Below, one piece after another: positions 8,696 to 18,255 of a DNA stretch of 64,000 bases (positions are counted from its first letter, which is position 1; every line of letters starts with the position of its first letter). The stretch is taken from assembly GCA_043807765.1 (NCBI GenBank), contig JAZDFQ010000073.1, positions 116,354 through 180,353 of the forward strand, given 5' to 3'. Below the pieces are notes generated by a model, which was not told the DNA's origin, ran no database searches, and worked only from the letters and a program-made list of their open reading frames with translations. This stretch comes from Stygiobacter sp043807765. Lineage in GTDB: Bacteria; Bacteroidota; Ignavibacteria; Ignavibacteriales; Melioribacteraceae. The position numbers and the translations under genes were made by a program.

Positions 8696-9868
8696 TTATT
8701 CCTCTTTGTTACAAATTGAACAAATATCTCTCCATTCTTTTAATTTACTTTCACCTAATCCCGGCTCACTATTGTAATCAACTGTATATTTCTCATCGGC
8801 TATTTTATTCGCGATATTTACAACAAATGCTAAGTTATATTTTGCTTCTCTTAATTCTGTATGGTGAAATGCAACAGCCTCTACTATACTATCCGGAAGA
8901 TTCCAAATTGAAAGTAAATATGCACCTACTTCCGCGTGTGTAACATTAAATTCACTTAGCTCAGCCTTATATAAACTCTCATTTTTATGAGCATTGTAAA
9001 GAGTAAGATACTTTGGATATTTGAAAAGGATTAACTTTCCAATATCGTGCAATAGACCGGCAGCAAATGCTTCTTTGCTTAAATTATAATTTTGAGTTTC
9101 ATACTCGTATATTTTTCTAGCGTAGTTTGCAACTAATAAACTGTGGTCAAGAATCTTTTTAATATGTTGTCTCGGAATTTCAGCAGCATCAGTTTCATGC
9201 TCTAATTTTAAAAATAATATCAGTGACCTTAAAGTGTTTAACCCAATTAATGAAACCGCATGTTCCAAATCTGCAATCCTTGTTGGTAATCCAAAGAACG
9301 CTGAATTAACCAATTGCAAAACTTTTGCAGACAAGCCAATATCTTCCGACAATATTTCTGTTATTTTACCAATTGATACATTTGGCCTATTACACTCCTC
9401 TTCCAGTTTTAATAAAACCTCCGGCATCTTTGGTAATTCTTCAATGCCGTTAATAACTTTAATTAGACTTTCGTTCTTGAGATTTATGCGAACATAGAAA
9501 GTACGTTTTATTGTTTCGATTAATTCACTCGCCTCACACGGTTTAGATAGAAATTGATGAGCTACATTAACAGATTTCATTATCATGTCTTCGTCGGAAT
9601 GCCCAGACAAAATAATTCGAATTGTCTCGGGATGATTATGCTTAACTTGCTTTAGTAATTCAGCACCATTCATTCCCGGCATACGCATATCGGAAATAAC
9701 AATATTTATCTTTGTACTTTCTAAAGTTAGTAGAGCTTCTTCGCCGCTCAAAGCGTAATATAAGTCCCACTCTTTCTTATAAGGATAGAGTATTCTTCTA
9801 ATTCCGTCAAGAACTTGCGACTCATCGTCTACAAATAATATTTTGGGTTTAGAAATATTGTCATTCAT
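8696..9868 (-). CDS. Response regulator with HDOD output domain
   Basis: 390 aa. Receiver at 1-125 (PKILFVDDESQVL, ISDMRMPGMNGAELL, LSGHSDE, LSKPCEA). An HDOD domain spans about 145-350, with LPKMPEVLLKLEEE, LSAKVLQLVNSAFFGLP and the residual HD motif GLLHDIGKLILFK. HDOD proteins often regulate signalling or stress without clear enzyme activity. It overlaps the preceding histidine kinase gene by 8 bases (kinase TGA at 9861-9863, ATG at 9866-9868), which marks it as the likely cognate regulator. Confidence 0.85.
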   Translation of the reverse strand: MNDNISKPKILFVDDESQVLDGIRRILYPYKKEWDLYYALSGEEALLTLESTKINIVISDMRMPGMNGAELLKQVKHNHPETIRIILSGHSDEDMIMKSVNVAHQFLSKPCEASELIETIKRTFYVRINLKNESLIKVINGIEELPKMPEVLLKLEEECNRPNVSIGKITEILSEDIGLSAKVLQLVNSAFFGLPTRIADLEHAVSLIGLNTLRSLILFLKLEHETDAAEIPRQHIKKILDHSLLVANYARKIYEYETQNYNLSKEAFAAGLLHDIGKLILFKYPKYLTLYNAHKNESLYKAELSEFNVTHAEVGAYLLSIWNLPDSIVEAVAFHHTELREAKYNLAFVVNIANKIADEKYTVDYNSEPGLGESKLKEWRDICSICNKEE

Positions 9869-12389
9869 TTTTGTTGCTCAAAGGTATTTTAATGGTAAAG
9901 GTAGTGCCTTGCAGATAAACAGAATCCACATACAACATTCCATTGTGTTTATTGACGATAATATCATGAGCAATAGTTAAGCCCTGTCCTGTTCCTTTAC
10001 CAACTTGTTTTGTTGTATAAAATGGATCAAATATTTTATTGATATTATCTTCCTTAATTCCATTTCCCGTATCGCTGATTTTAATTATTGCAAATCCATC
10101 GTCCCTTATGGTCTTTATTGTAATCTTTCCCGTTCCAGGATTATTCTTCCCGTATTTTTCTTCAATTGCATGACCAGCATTAATTATCATAATAAGGAGC
10201 ACTTGGTTAATTTCATCTTGCAAACAATAAACAGGAGGTAAATCTGTTGCTAATTCTAATTCCATCTGTGCAACATATTTCCATTCGTTTTTCGTAATTG
10301 TGGATGTTACCTCAATCCCGTGGTTTAGATCCGCATATACTTTTTCTTTTTTACCCGGATGAGCAAAGTCTTTCATAGCTTTTACGATATTCGTAACTCT
10401 GCTTATTCCTATTCTCGTTTGATCTATAGAGCGTGTAACTTCTTCCAGCAGAAAATCAATATCGAATTGCTGTTTCAAATCTTCCAATTGGGTTACAAGA
10501 TTCTCATTAGCCCCATGATTATTATTTTTAATTTTTTGTTCAAGTGTAACTATAAATTCCGCAAGAGCTTTTACAGTATCCTTCAAGAAAACAGTGTTAT
10601 CGCCAATATATTGCATCGGGGTATTTATTTCATGTGCAATTCCGGCAGCTAACTGACCAATAGATTCCAATTTTTGTGAAACCGCCTTTCTACTTTCCTC
10701 CAGCATTTTCTCGGTAATATCTTCTGATATAATCAAATAATTAGTCGTTTCTCCTTTTAAGTTTTTGATAGGCGATATGGAAACCCATTCCCAATATGCT
10801 TTCCCTTCCTTAGTCGCATTCTGAATTTTCCCCTCCCAGTGAAGGCCATTATCAATTTTGCTTCGTATGTTGGAGGAAATATCTACAGGAGTAGTTTTCG
10901 GGTCAAAGTAATTGGCAAGTTTGCCGGCTACATCCGCAAAGCTATATCCACTAGTTTCTGAGAATTTATTATTTACATACTCATAGCAGCCTTCTATATC
11001 TATAATCGCAATAATATTTGTACTTTGGTTAGCTGCCCACAAGAATTTCAGCATTTCTTCTTCAGCATCCAGACGATATTTTTCTGCTTGATAATTGCTG
11101 AATGTGTTGTTTAATATTTCCCCAAGAATTTTAAATAAGGACTTATTACCTTGAAGCCAGCTATTAGCATCGCTCTGGCATTCAAATAGGGCAAACCCGC
11201 TAAGAGTTTTATAGCTAATGAATGGAACAATAATGATATGCGTAAACTGATAATTAATAAAATGATCAAGCTCTTTCGATCTTCCGTAATTTAGTATATC
11301 TTTTTCAGTATCAAAAACCACATCAAGACCGCTTAGTGTTTTATACCAGTTTGTATATTGTGTAATATCAATTTCGTTATTGGTCTCAAGTATTTCTTCC
11401 GGAAATTCATATATCTTCTTGAGCTTGTTTTCTTTTTCACTGATAAAATAGATACTACTTTTTTTGAATTTTAGAAACTCCTTCAGTTCCTTTAGAGCTA
11501 TTGATAACGCAAGTAAAAAATTATCAGAACTATGCTTCAAAAATACCGTCGCAATTTTAGAGACAACCTTTTCAAATTCAATAAAATTTATCTTTTCTTC
11601 TTCGCTTCTTTTTAAAGCAGTTATTTCTCGTGAAATCCCAAACGTCCCAATTATTTCTCCTGAACTATTTAAAAAAGGCATTTTGGAAGTTGAAACCCAA
11701 GTTGTTTTCCCATTCGACCAATCTTCTTTTTCTTCTTTGCCAATAATAGCCCGTCCTGTACGTATAATTTCTTGTTCGTCCGTGAAAGCTTCTTGAGCAT
11801 GAGCTTTTCCAAAATAGTCAAAATCAGATTTACCAATTACATCATTAGCTTTTTTCCCGTGACGATAAGCGAACGCGTCGTTTACTTTGATAAATTTACT
11901 TTCTTTGTCCTTAAAATATATATGATCTGAACTATTGACTAAGAGCGCTGCTAAAAAACTTTGTTCATTGGATAATTCTTTTTGCAAAATTATTTTCTCA
12001 CTTATATCTACTAAAATCCCAATGATATATTTTTCGTTTAGCGTTGTGTTATTATATGCATATTTCGTTTCTTGAAAGTAATGGGTGGTACCATCGGCTG
12101 TTAGAAATTCAACATCATCGTTAATCTGCTGTTTATTTTTTAATACTCTTTCATCATTTATTCGTATAGTATCTATTTGTTCACGAGATAATGCTATTTC
12201 CAACTCTTCCAACGTTTTACCAATCGATTCCTTAATTCCAAAGCCACGGATTTTTTCGAAAAACATTTTATTGAAATAAACAAACTCTCTTTTACTATTT
12301 TTTACAAAAAGGGGAAAAGGAATGCTGTTAAGAAGCTGCTCCCATTTAGTGAAAAGCAAAGCATTTGGGGTACTATCGAGTGTATTCAC
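9861..12389 (-). CDS. PAS/GAF sensor histidine kinase
   Basis: 842 aa from a GTG start (no other plausible start nearby, no obvious ribosome site). Domains: PAS (about 10-130, LNSIPFPLFVKN), PAS (145-260, SSDHIYFKDKESKF ending FGISREITALK), GAF (about 275-430), PAS (445-570, ending LIISEDITEK), then a HisKA-like helix with GIAHEINTPMQYIGDN, and HATPase with ISDTGNGIKEDN and GTGQGLTIAHDI. There is no transmembrane segment, so it is cytosolic. It overlaps the REC-HDOD gene and leads a three-gene phosphorelay operon ending at 7552. Confidence 0.9.
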   Translation of the reverse strand: MNTLDSTPNALLFTKWEQLLNSIPFPLFVKNSKREFVYFNKMFFEKIRGFGIKESIGKTLEELEIALSREQIDTIRINDERVLKNKQQINDDVEFLTADGTTHYFQETKYAYNNTTLNEKYIIGILVDISEKIILQKELSNEQSFLAALLVNSSDHIYFKDKESKFIKVNDAFAYRHGKKANDVIGKSDFDYFGKAHAQEAFTDEQEIIRTGRAIIGKEEKEDWSNGKTTWVSTSKMPFLNSSGEIIGTFGISREITALKRSEEEKINFIEFEKVVSKIATVFLKHSSDNFLLALSIALKELKEFLKFKKSSIYFISEKENKLKKIYEFPEEILETNNEIDITQYTNWYKTLSGLDVVFDTEKDILNYGRSKELDHFINYQFTHIIIVPFISYKTLSGFALFECQSDANSWLQGNKSLFKILGEILNNTFSNYQAEKYRLDAEEEMLKFLWAANQSTNIIAIIDIEGCYEYVNNKFSETSGYSFADVAGKLANYFDPKTTPVDISSNIRSKIDNGLHWEGKIQNATKEGKAYWEWVSISPIKNLKGETTNYLIISEDITEKMLEESRKAVSQKLESIGQLAAGIAHEINTPMQYIGDNTVFLKDTVKALAEFIVTLEQKIKNNNHGANENLVTQLEDLKQQFDIDFLLEEVTRSIDQTRIGISRVTNIVKAMKDFAHPGKKEKVYADLNHGIEVTSTITKNEWKYVAQMELELATDLPPVYCLQDEINQVLLIMIINAGHAIEEKYGKNNPGTGKITIKTIRDDGFAIIKISDTGNGIKEDNINKIFDPFYTTKQVGKGTGQGLTIAHDIIVNKHNGMLYVDSVYLQGTTFTIKIPLSNKNE

Positions 12390-12981
12390 GTTTTTTTATT
12401 TAATTATCGAATCATATTCAAAATATTTCAATAATAAGACATATTTATATCCTTAGCCAATCCCGGTAATGTGCCCAATTGAAATATCAGGTAGTGACCT
12501 CTGAAATATTAAGACTAAGTCGTGGAGGGCTTGTCGAACCATGACATCCAAACTAAATTGTCACACTTCGACGAGCTCTGTGTGACACTAAATTAATTAT
12601 TCAGAGGTACCACCAGCTATCTACTTAAAAACCTACCAATACTAAATAAATAACTTTAGGCTAACTTTCTATAAGCTAAGTTCTCATCCTATGCAACGTT
12701 AAATCCACTATTATTTATTCAAACAAGTATTTTGGAATTATAGTTGCAATTAACATCCGATTCCGGATGGTTACTTACCCTTCACAAATTCAACCAGAAT
12801 TTGAAAGTTAGTTGGTTTTCTTTGAAGAGTGCTGTAAAATTTTTATTCGAATTGAGTAGAAATGTGTTTTTGCTTGAATTCTTATGAAATGGAAAATATA
12901 TTTTAGGCAGACGCGATAAAAGCAAAAGGATATATTGAATGCACAAAACTGAGCTATTAATTTAGAATTTTTGAGTTACGT
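12390..12981. other. Intergenic region with a palindromic repeat
   Basis: 592 bases without a credible gene. It contains the long imperfect inverted repeat at 12490-12614 and a small hairpin CATCCG-attc-CGGATG at 12755-12770. The rest is AT-rich and should contain the promoter of the leftward histidine kinase operon and the 3' end of the Ehr operon. Confidence 0.6.
12490..12614. repeat. Long imperfect palindrome, REP/MITE-like
   Basis: The outer arms GGTAGTGACCTCTGAA and TTCAGAGGTACCACC are near complements. The inner arms contain GGGCTTGTCGAA (12527-12538) and TTCGACGAGCTC (12567-12578), also complementary, flanked by TGAC/GTCA ends. The TGTCGAA/TTCGACA core with TGACA ends resembles intergenic palindromic repeats found in many copies in Bacteroidota-related genomes. 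No ORF lies inside. Confidence 0.65.
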
Positions 12982-13728
12982 TTATTTTTCCAGCCAATCC
13001 AACAATCCATTTATAAAAGTAAGCGGATGTGGCGGGCAGCCCGGGATGAAAAGATCAATCTTATGCTCTTCAAGAAATCGCCTTTCAATTTCTTTTGAAT
13101 TTTGAAAGATACCACCAGAAATCGCACAAGTCCCGAAGAGTATAACAATTTTAGGATTCGCTACAGCTTCGTATGCAATTTCTGTTGCTTTAGCCATATT
13201 ATGTGTAATTGGACCGGTAATTACAACACCATCAGCATGACGCGGTGAAGCAACAAATTCAATTCCATATCTTCCCATATCAAAATTAACATTGCTCAGA
13301 GCATTTAGTTCTAGTTCGCATCCATTGCATCCGCCGGCAGATATTTGTCTTAACTTTAGCGATTTACCAAAATACTTCTTAATTATTTTTGGCGCCTCTT
13401 CCGGTTTAATTGATTTTGTTTCTTTATCAATTAATAAGTTTTCTCTTTTATTTATTGCTGTATGGTAATCTTGAGTGAAATGAATAATATCTTCCGGACA
13501 TGTTTCTTGACATAAAGGACAAAATACACAGAGACCTAAATCAATACTAACTGGGTTTTGTTTAATTGCGTTGGTTGGACATACTTCCACACATTTATTG
13601 CAACCACTAAAACATTCCTTATCAGCGATAAATGGAAGTCCACGGTAACGTGAAGGGAATTCCGCATTCCTAACATTATGTACAATTGGATCGCCTTGAA
13701 GTATTCTAATTTTTAACGCATCATTCAA
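12982..13728 (-). CDS. Ehr complex small subunit: ferredoxin-NuoB-like fusion (HyfI-like)
   Basis: 248 aa combining two [4Fe-4S] ferredoxin motifs (about residues 38-90) with a NuoB/HyfI-type small subunit. The ferredoxin half has CNKCVEVCP and CVFCPLCQETCP; the first cysteine run is spaced 3-2-3 instead of the usual 2-2-3. The NuoB half keeps all ligands of the proximal cluster: GGCNGCEL, GTCAISGG and PGCPPHP. In group 4 hydrogenases and complex I this subunit passes electrons to the active site or quinone. Here it is the last gene of the operon, downstream of a large subunit without [NiFe] ligands. In standard Hyf operons the ferredoxin (HyfH) and small subunit are separate genes. Confidence 0.9.
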   Translation of the reverse strand: MNDALKIRILQGDPIVHNVRNAEFPSRYRGLPFIADKECFSGCNKCVEVCPTNAIKQNPVSIDLGLCVFCPLCQETCPEDIIHFTQDYHTAINKRENLLIDKETKSIKPEEAPKIIKKYFGKSLKLRQISAGGCNGCELELNALSNVNFDMGRYGIEFVASPRHADGVVITGPITHNMAKATEIAYEAVANPKIVILFGTCAISGGIFQNSKEIERRFLEEHKIDLFIPGCPPHPLTFINGLLDWLEK

Positions 13729-13762
13729 CTTGCTGTCACTCCCTTCTTATTCTAAATATAAG

Positions 13763-15241
13763 CTATAAATCATGTCCTGCGTATGATAAATCGAAACTCT
13801 TATTGCACAATGGAAAATCTGAGATGCCGGTTTCACGTAAAGCCATGCTTAACCCATACCAATTATTAAAAGAAGGATCTTTGATTTTGTAGTTTAACAT
13901 ATTTCCATTTTCATCTGTAAATCCAATATGAACTATTTCACCTCTCCAACCTTCAACAATAGAAACAATTCCAGAATTTGCCGAAATCTTTCCAACATCA
14001 GATTTAATTTCTCCTTGAGGAAGATTTTCAAGCTGGTCGAAAATAAATTTTAACGATTCATCAATTTCCAATGCGCGCAGACGAGCTCGAGCATAAACAT
14101 CTCCAGTGGACAAAGTTATTGTAGAAATTGGATTGTAACGATATGCCCCGATTGGGAAATGAATACGGGCATCTTCTTCATTTCCAGAAGCGCGAGCAGC
14201 TAATCCAACCAATCCAATACTTTTTGCAAGGTTTGTATTGATTGTTCCGGTTTCTTCAAAACGTGATAAGGCTCCAACTGATGAGAATAAATAGTTGTTT
14301 ATTTTGCAAACATCACTTTGAATCGTCATCAGATTACTTTTAACCACTTCTAGAACATCGTCATTCAGATCGAATCGAACTCCTCCATAGACAAATAGTC
14401 CACGTCCAAATCTAGAACCACAAATAGCGGCAAGGCTGTTTATGGCAAGCGTTCGAAGCCTTCCATAAGAAGCAGAAGGCAATGCAAAACCAACATCATT
14501 TGAAATACCGCTAAGTCCAGAAAGATGCATTGCGACTCTTTCTATTTCAGCAGCTAAAGTTCTAACTACTTCTGCTCGCAAACTTAGTTGTGTTTGAGAT
14601 AAAGCTTCTATCGTATTACAATGAGCAAACACGTGTCCAATTGTAGTATCACCGGCAATTGATTCGGATAATATTATTCTTTGCTGTGGTTTAGCATTTA
14701 CAATTAAGTTTTCAACGTTTCTGTGCTGATAACCGAGATTAATTTCAAGATTATAAACAAGTTCTCCGTGGCATTGAAATCTAAAATGTCCCGGTTCAAT
14801 CACTCCCGCATGTATTGGACCAACAGCTACCTCGTGAACTTCCTCCCCCTCCAGTTTGAAGAATTGATATGGTGTGTTATCCAGAATTACATTTTGCTTT
14901 CTAACCGGACGTAGCCAAGGGTGATTGATTGGTACATAGCCATAATTTTCAGAGAGTTCACATTCAAAATAATTTGTTTGAGGAAATTCATTTGCCCAGC
15001 TTAGTAACTCAAGTTTATCGATATCAAATACTCCCCCAATTATTTGAATCATAGAAGATTGAGAATTTGCCAGTACAGCTATAATTATTTGCTGTGTGTT
15101 TTTATCAATTGGAGTAAGCGCAATCATTCTACTTCCGTTTTGAATTAGCTCATAAACGGATGCATGAAATTCAGTTCGGTTAAGGAATTGAAGTTCATTT
15201 ATCTCGAACATTTGATTATTCTGAACTTCCAACAATTTCAT
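13763..15241 (-). CDS. Ehr complex large subunit, hydrogenase-like without [NiFe] cysteines (HyfG/NuoCD-like)
   Basis: 492 aa. Residues 1-120 match the 30-kDa (NuoC) region; the rest matches the 49-kDa/HycE region, with GPIHAGVIEPGHFRFQ at 141-156 and GYQHRNVE at 170-177. A true [NiFe] subunit has C-x2-C near the N-terminal part and C-x2-C at the C-terminus. Here the first site reads ESIAGDTTIGH (193-203) with no cysteine. The C-terminus is DFPLCNKSFDLSYAGHDL with one cysteine (479). It therefore cannot bind a normal [NiFe] centre and belongs with Ehr complexes, whose substrate is unknown. ATGA overlap with the upstream hyfF-like gene. Confidence 0.9.
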   Translation of the reverse strand: MKLLEVQNNQMFEINELQFLNRTEFHASVYELIQNGSRMIALTPIDKNTQQIIIAVLANSQSSMIQIIGGVFDIDKLELLSWANEFPQTNYFECELSENYGYVPINHPWLRPVRKQNVILDNTPYQFFKLEGEEVHEVAVGPIHAGVIEPGHFRFQCHGELVYNLEINLGYQHRNVENLIVNAKPQQRIILSESIAGDTTIGHVFAHCNTIEALSQTQLSLRAEVVRTLAAEIERVAMHLSGLSGISNDVGFALPSASYGRLRTLAINSLAAICGSRFGRGLFVYGGVRFDLNDDVLEVVKSNLMTIQSDVCKINNYLFSSVGALSRFEETGTINTNLAKSIGLVGLAARASGNEEDARIHFPIGAYRYNPISTITLSTGDVYARARLRALEIDESLKFIFDQLENLPQGEIKSDVGKISANSGIVSIVEGWRGEIVHIGFTDENGNMLNYKIKDPSFNNWYGLSMALRETGISDFPLCNKSFDLSYAGHDL

Positions 15242-16692
15242 AAAATCATTCCAAAATCTTTAGTGATGTTAATTATATTCTTATAAAGTATTTCCGGAGA
15301 TGATATTGAAAGAACAGTTAAGATTACCAGCAAAGCAATAGCTACAAAATGTGTCATTTCAAATTTTTCATGTCCGGTTAATTGCGAGTCATCCTTTCCC
15401 CTTTTATAGAGCATAGCAAATATATTTTTACCCATATTTATAAAAATGAATAGAAGAAAGAACATCACAACTAAAAGTAAATAGGGCTTTTCTGAAAAAA
15501 GGACTCCTTCAAAGATTTTAATTTCACTAAAAAATATTCCGAACGGAGGGATACCCGAAATAGCTAAATACCCAATCAAGAATAGCCAACCCGTTTTCGG
15601 GATTGTATTTAATACTGATCTCACTTTATCAACTTCTCTGGTTTCATAATGGTTATGAATATTTCCAGCCATTAAAAACAAAATGATCTTTGTCATTGAA
15701 TTATAAATTGCATGATATATCGCGCCAACAAACGCTAAGCCTCCAATTCCTAATCCCAACGTTATTAGCCCAAGATGTTCAACACTTGAATACGCTAACA
15801 TTCTCTTGAAATTATTTACCTTGAACATGAAAACAAATGCAACAAAGAGAGATAATAGCGCACCTATTATGAGGAGCATTTTTGCAAACTCAAAGGAAGA
15901 AGTTGGCTGGGTGATTTGGAATATTCTCATAACACCAACTAGTGCGGTTAAACGAAGCGAGCCGGACATTAAGGCAGCAATTGGACTCGGCGCATTGCTT
16001 GTTGCATCAATATCCCCCGAGTGCATTGGTGCTATACCAATTTTTGTACTTAATCCTACAAATATGAAAATGAAACTTGCTTTCAACCATATTGGATTAA
16101 GCTCTTTAGCTTTGCGAATAAATTGCCAGAAGAATAACTGCTCTCCTTCCAGCGAAGTTCCTTTAGCCGATAGCGTTAACAACAATATTCCTATAAATGC
16201 GAATGCAATTCCTATCGATACCAAAAACAAGTATTTCCACATAGCTTCTAGCGATTCTTCAGTTCGATAAAAATAAATTAACGGTGCTACACTTAAAGTC
16301 GTAGCTTCTGAAGCCACCCAAAACATACCAAAATGATTACTTAACATCGCAGCAGAATTGGCAGCTAAATAAAAATTTATAAGGGAGAAATAGTATTTCT
16401 TTCCCTCTTCTGCTTTTAGCATTAACGGTTTTTTTAGATAAGAATACGATACAAGGACAACCCAGAAATAAACATTTGAAAGAATTAGAAGAAACAATTT
16501 ACTGAGCGAATCAAAACTAAAAAAGGTGGGCAGTTGTGCATGGTAAAGCCCAAGGAATACTAAAAAAGCTAAACTAAGATGTAATATTGCAATCAATAAA
16601 GAAATAGAGAATTGTATTCGCAAATCTTTAACGAAATAGCACAATACTGCTATTAATATAGGGAGTAATATGAAAACGGATAACCCGAACAT
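15238..16692 (-). CDS. Antiporter-like membrane subunit (HyfF/NuoN-like)
   Basis: 484 aa, about 13-14 transmembrane helices, of the Mrp-antiporter/NuoL-M-N family. The residues used for ion translocation appear kept: WVASEATTL (TM5 Glu), LSTKIGIAPMHSGDIDATSNAP (TM7 Lys), and YSSVEHLGL. It would pump H+ or Na+ when electrons pass through the peripheral arm. It overlaps the hyfE-like gene by 1 base (TGATG) and the large-subunit gene by 4, typical of tight stoichiometric translation. Confidence 0.9.
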   Translation of the reverse strand: MFGLSVFILLPILIAVLCYFVKDLRIQFSISLLIAILHLSLAFLVFLGLYHAQLPTFFSFDSLSKLFLLILSNVYFWVVLVSYSYLKKPLMLKAEEGKKYYFSLINFYLAANSAAMLSNHFGMFWVASEATTLSVAPLIYFYRTEESLEAMWKYLFLVSIGIAFAFIGILLLTLSAKGTSLEGEQLFFWQFIRKAKELNPIWLKASFIFIFVGLSTKIGIAPMHSGDIDATSNAPSPIAALMSGSLRLTALVGVMRIFQITQPTSSFEFAKMLLIIGALLSLFVAFVFMFKVNNFKRMLAYSSVEHLGLITLGLGIGGLAFVGAIYHAIYNSMTKIILFLMAGNIHNHYETREVDKVRSVLNTIPKTGWLFLIGYLAISGIPPFGIFFSEIKIFEGVLFSEKPYLLLVVMFFLLFIFINMGKNIFAMLYKRGKDDSQLTGHEKFEMTHFVAIALLVILTVLSISSPEILYKNIINITKDFGMIL

Positions 16693-17324
16693 CAGTCTTT
16701 CAACCTCCCCAAATGCGACACTTCAAATCCTTCAAAAGTGCTACTGATTCTATTCAACGCAATGCCCATAATAAATACAACTACGAAAATATCCAGCAGT
16801 GTTCCCAATTCTATCATCATTGGAAGTTCAGAAGCTACGGCAGTTCCAAATAGGAATATTCCGTTTTCTAAAATCAAAAATCCGCACACATGAACTATCA
16901 GCTTTTTCCTAAACATAATAATATAGATTCCCACTACAATAGCAGAGAACCCGGAAGCAAACGGAATTACATCTAATTCTGTAATCCTTGATAGCATATT
17001 TGTAGCAAAGAAAATTACAATCATAGATGCAATTATAATTGGCAAGAACACCATTTGCTGAATAGTTGGCTCAATTCTCCTTTTTATATCAAGATCGAGA
17101 ATAACTTTATTTATATAACGCGGTATTAGATAAACTTTTACAATAAGAAGTGTTGCCGGAAGTATTATTCCAAAAATCGAGAAGTGAGACACAAATGGTA
17201 AAATCAATAATACGGAAAGAATTATTCCCTGCACGCGTAAAACAGTTACATAAGCTTTTACACGAGATGTAACAGATACATAAAACAATGAAAGACAAAA
17301 CAATATGCTCAAAACGTTTTCCAC
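16692..17324 (-). CDS. HyfE/NuoK-like membrane subunit
   Basis: 210 aa with about 6-7 hydrophobic helices. The segment VHVCGFLILENGIFLFG near residues 144-160 matches the NuoK/HyfE signature with its conserved glutamate, followed by LPMMIELGTLLDIFVVVFI with a second. GTG start, since no ATG fits the reading frame better. NuoK-type subunits form part of the ion channel next to the NuoL/N-like subunits. It starts 7 bases after the NuoH-like gene ends. Confidence 0.88.
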   Translation of the reverse strand: MENVLSILFCLSLFYVSVTSRVKAYVTVLRVQGIILSVLLILPFVSHFSIFGIILPATLLIVKVYLIPRYINKVILDLDIKRRIEPTIQQMVFLPIIIASMIVIFFATNMLSRITELDVIPFASGFSAIVVGIYIIMFRKKLIVHVCGFLILENGIFLFGTAVASELPMMIELGTLLDIFVVVFIMGIALNRISSTFEGFEVSHLGRLKD

Positions 17325-17331
17325 TATCGAC

Positions 17332-18255
17332 TCATTTTGTAAATGTATAGATCAATAAATTCAATATTCCAATTGCTGTTGCAAACAAGAGATATTGTGG
17401 AATATTTTTCATTCTGTACCTTGAAGTAATTGTTTCTACCAATCCTAAAACAAAAGTTAACGCGAGGCTCCCGGTAATAAAAATTACTATCCCTAGTAAA
17501 TAGCTTTGCTTGCTAAACGGATAAAAAAATGATATTTCAAGAATAGCATAAATAAATAGCTTTATGTGACCAGAATACTGATAAAGGAATAAATCGATAC
17601 CAGAATTATCAAGTATCATAACTTCGTGAATCATTGTAAGTTCGAGATGAGTGTTCGGATCATCAACCGGCATTCTGGAACACTCTGTTACCGCGAGCAT
17701 GAAAACAGAGATTGAACATATTACTATAAATACTTCGTAAGAAATATTTGTTAGCTGAATTGAATGGTAAATATCATAAAGTGAATTAAAACCGCTGATG
17801 AATGAAATGCTTCCAATTGTAAAAAAGAATATCGGTTCCGCAAATAGTGCGAAAGTTGCTTCTCTCGCTGCACCCATACCTTCAAATGAACTTCCTATAT
17901 CCATAGCTGCCAGTATCTGGAAAAATCTTGCTAACCCTAGAATGTAAGCAAATAAAATAATGTCGCCGTTAAAACTTATTAGAGGTTTCCAAAATCCAAC
18001 TGGTAATATAGCAGCTGCTATTATCAGTGTAACTAGATTAATAATTGGGGAAACGCGGCTAATAAAAGAAGAATTTGTAGCATTGATAGTTTCTTTCTTA
18101 AAAAGCTTGCCTAACTCATAATATGGCTGTAAAATTGGCGCGCCAATTCGTCCGGTTAGTATAGCTTTCTGCTTATTCACCATTCCGGCAAATAGTGGCG
18201 CAATACCAAGTATTACAATTATAGATACAATTCCTTGTAGAATATTTAGATCCAT
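17332..18255 (-). CDS. NuoH-like membrane subunit (HyfC-like)
   Basis: 307 aa, about 8 transmembrane helices, homologous to complex I NuoH and HycD/HyfC. Signature segments are GRIGAPILQPYYELGKLFKKE, GMGAAREATFALFAEP and MIHEVMILDNSGIDLFLY. In complex I, NuoH links the quinone site to the first proton channel, so its presence implies an intact coupling path. The start overlaps the HyfB-like gene by 10 bases. Confidence 0.92.
   Translation of the reverse strand: MDLNILQGIVSIIVILGIAPLFAGMVNKQKAILTGRIGAPILQPYYELGKLFKKETINATNSSFISRVSPIINLVTLIIAAAILPVGFWKPLISFNGDIILFAYILGLARFFQILAAMDIGSSFEGMGAAREATFALFAEPIFFFTIGSISFISGFNSLYDIYHSIQLTNISYEVFIVICSISVFMLAVTECSRMPVDDPNTHLELTMIHEVMILDNSGIDLFLYQYSGHIKLFIYAILEISFFYPFSKQSYLLGIVIFITGSLALTFVLGLVETITSRYRMKNIPQYLLFATAIGILNLLIYTFTK

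Noticed and set aside
15806..16270. 154-aa plus-strand ORF opposite the hyfF-like gene
   Set aside because: Antisense to conserved membrane helices; no start signal or family.
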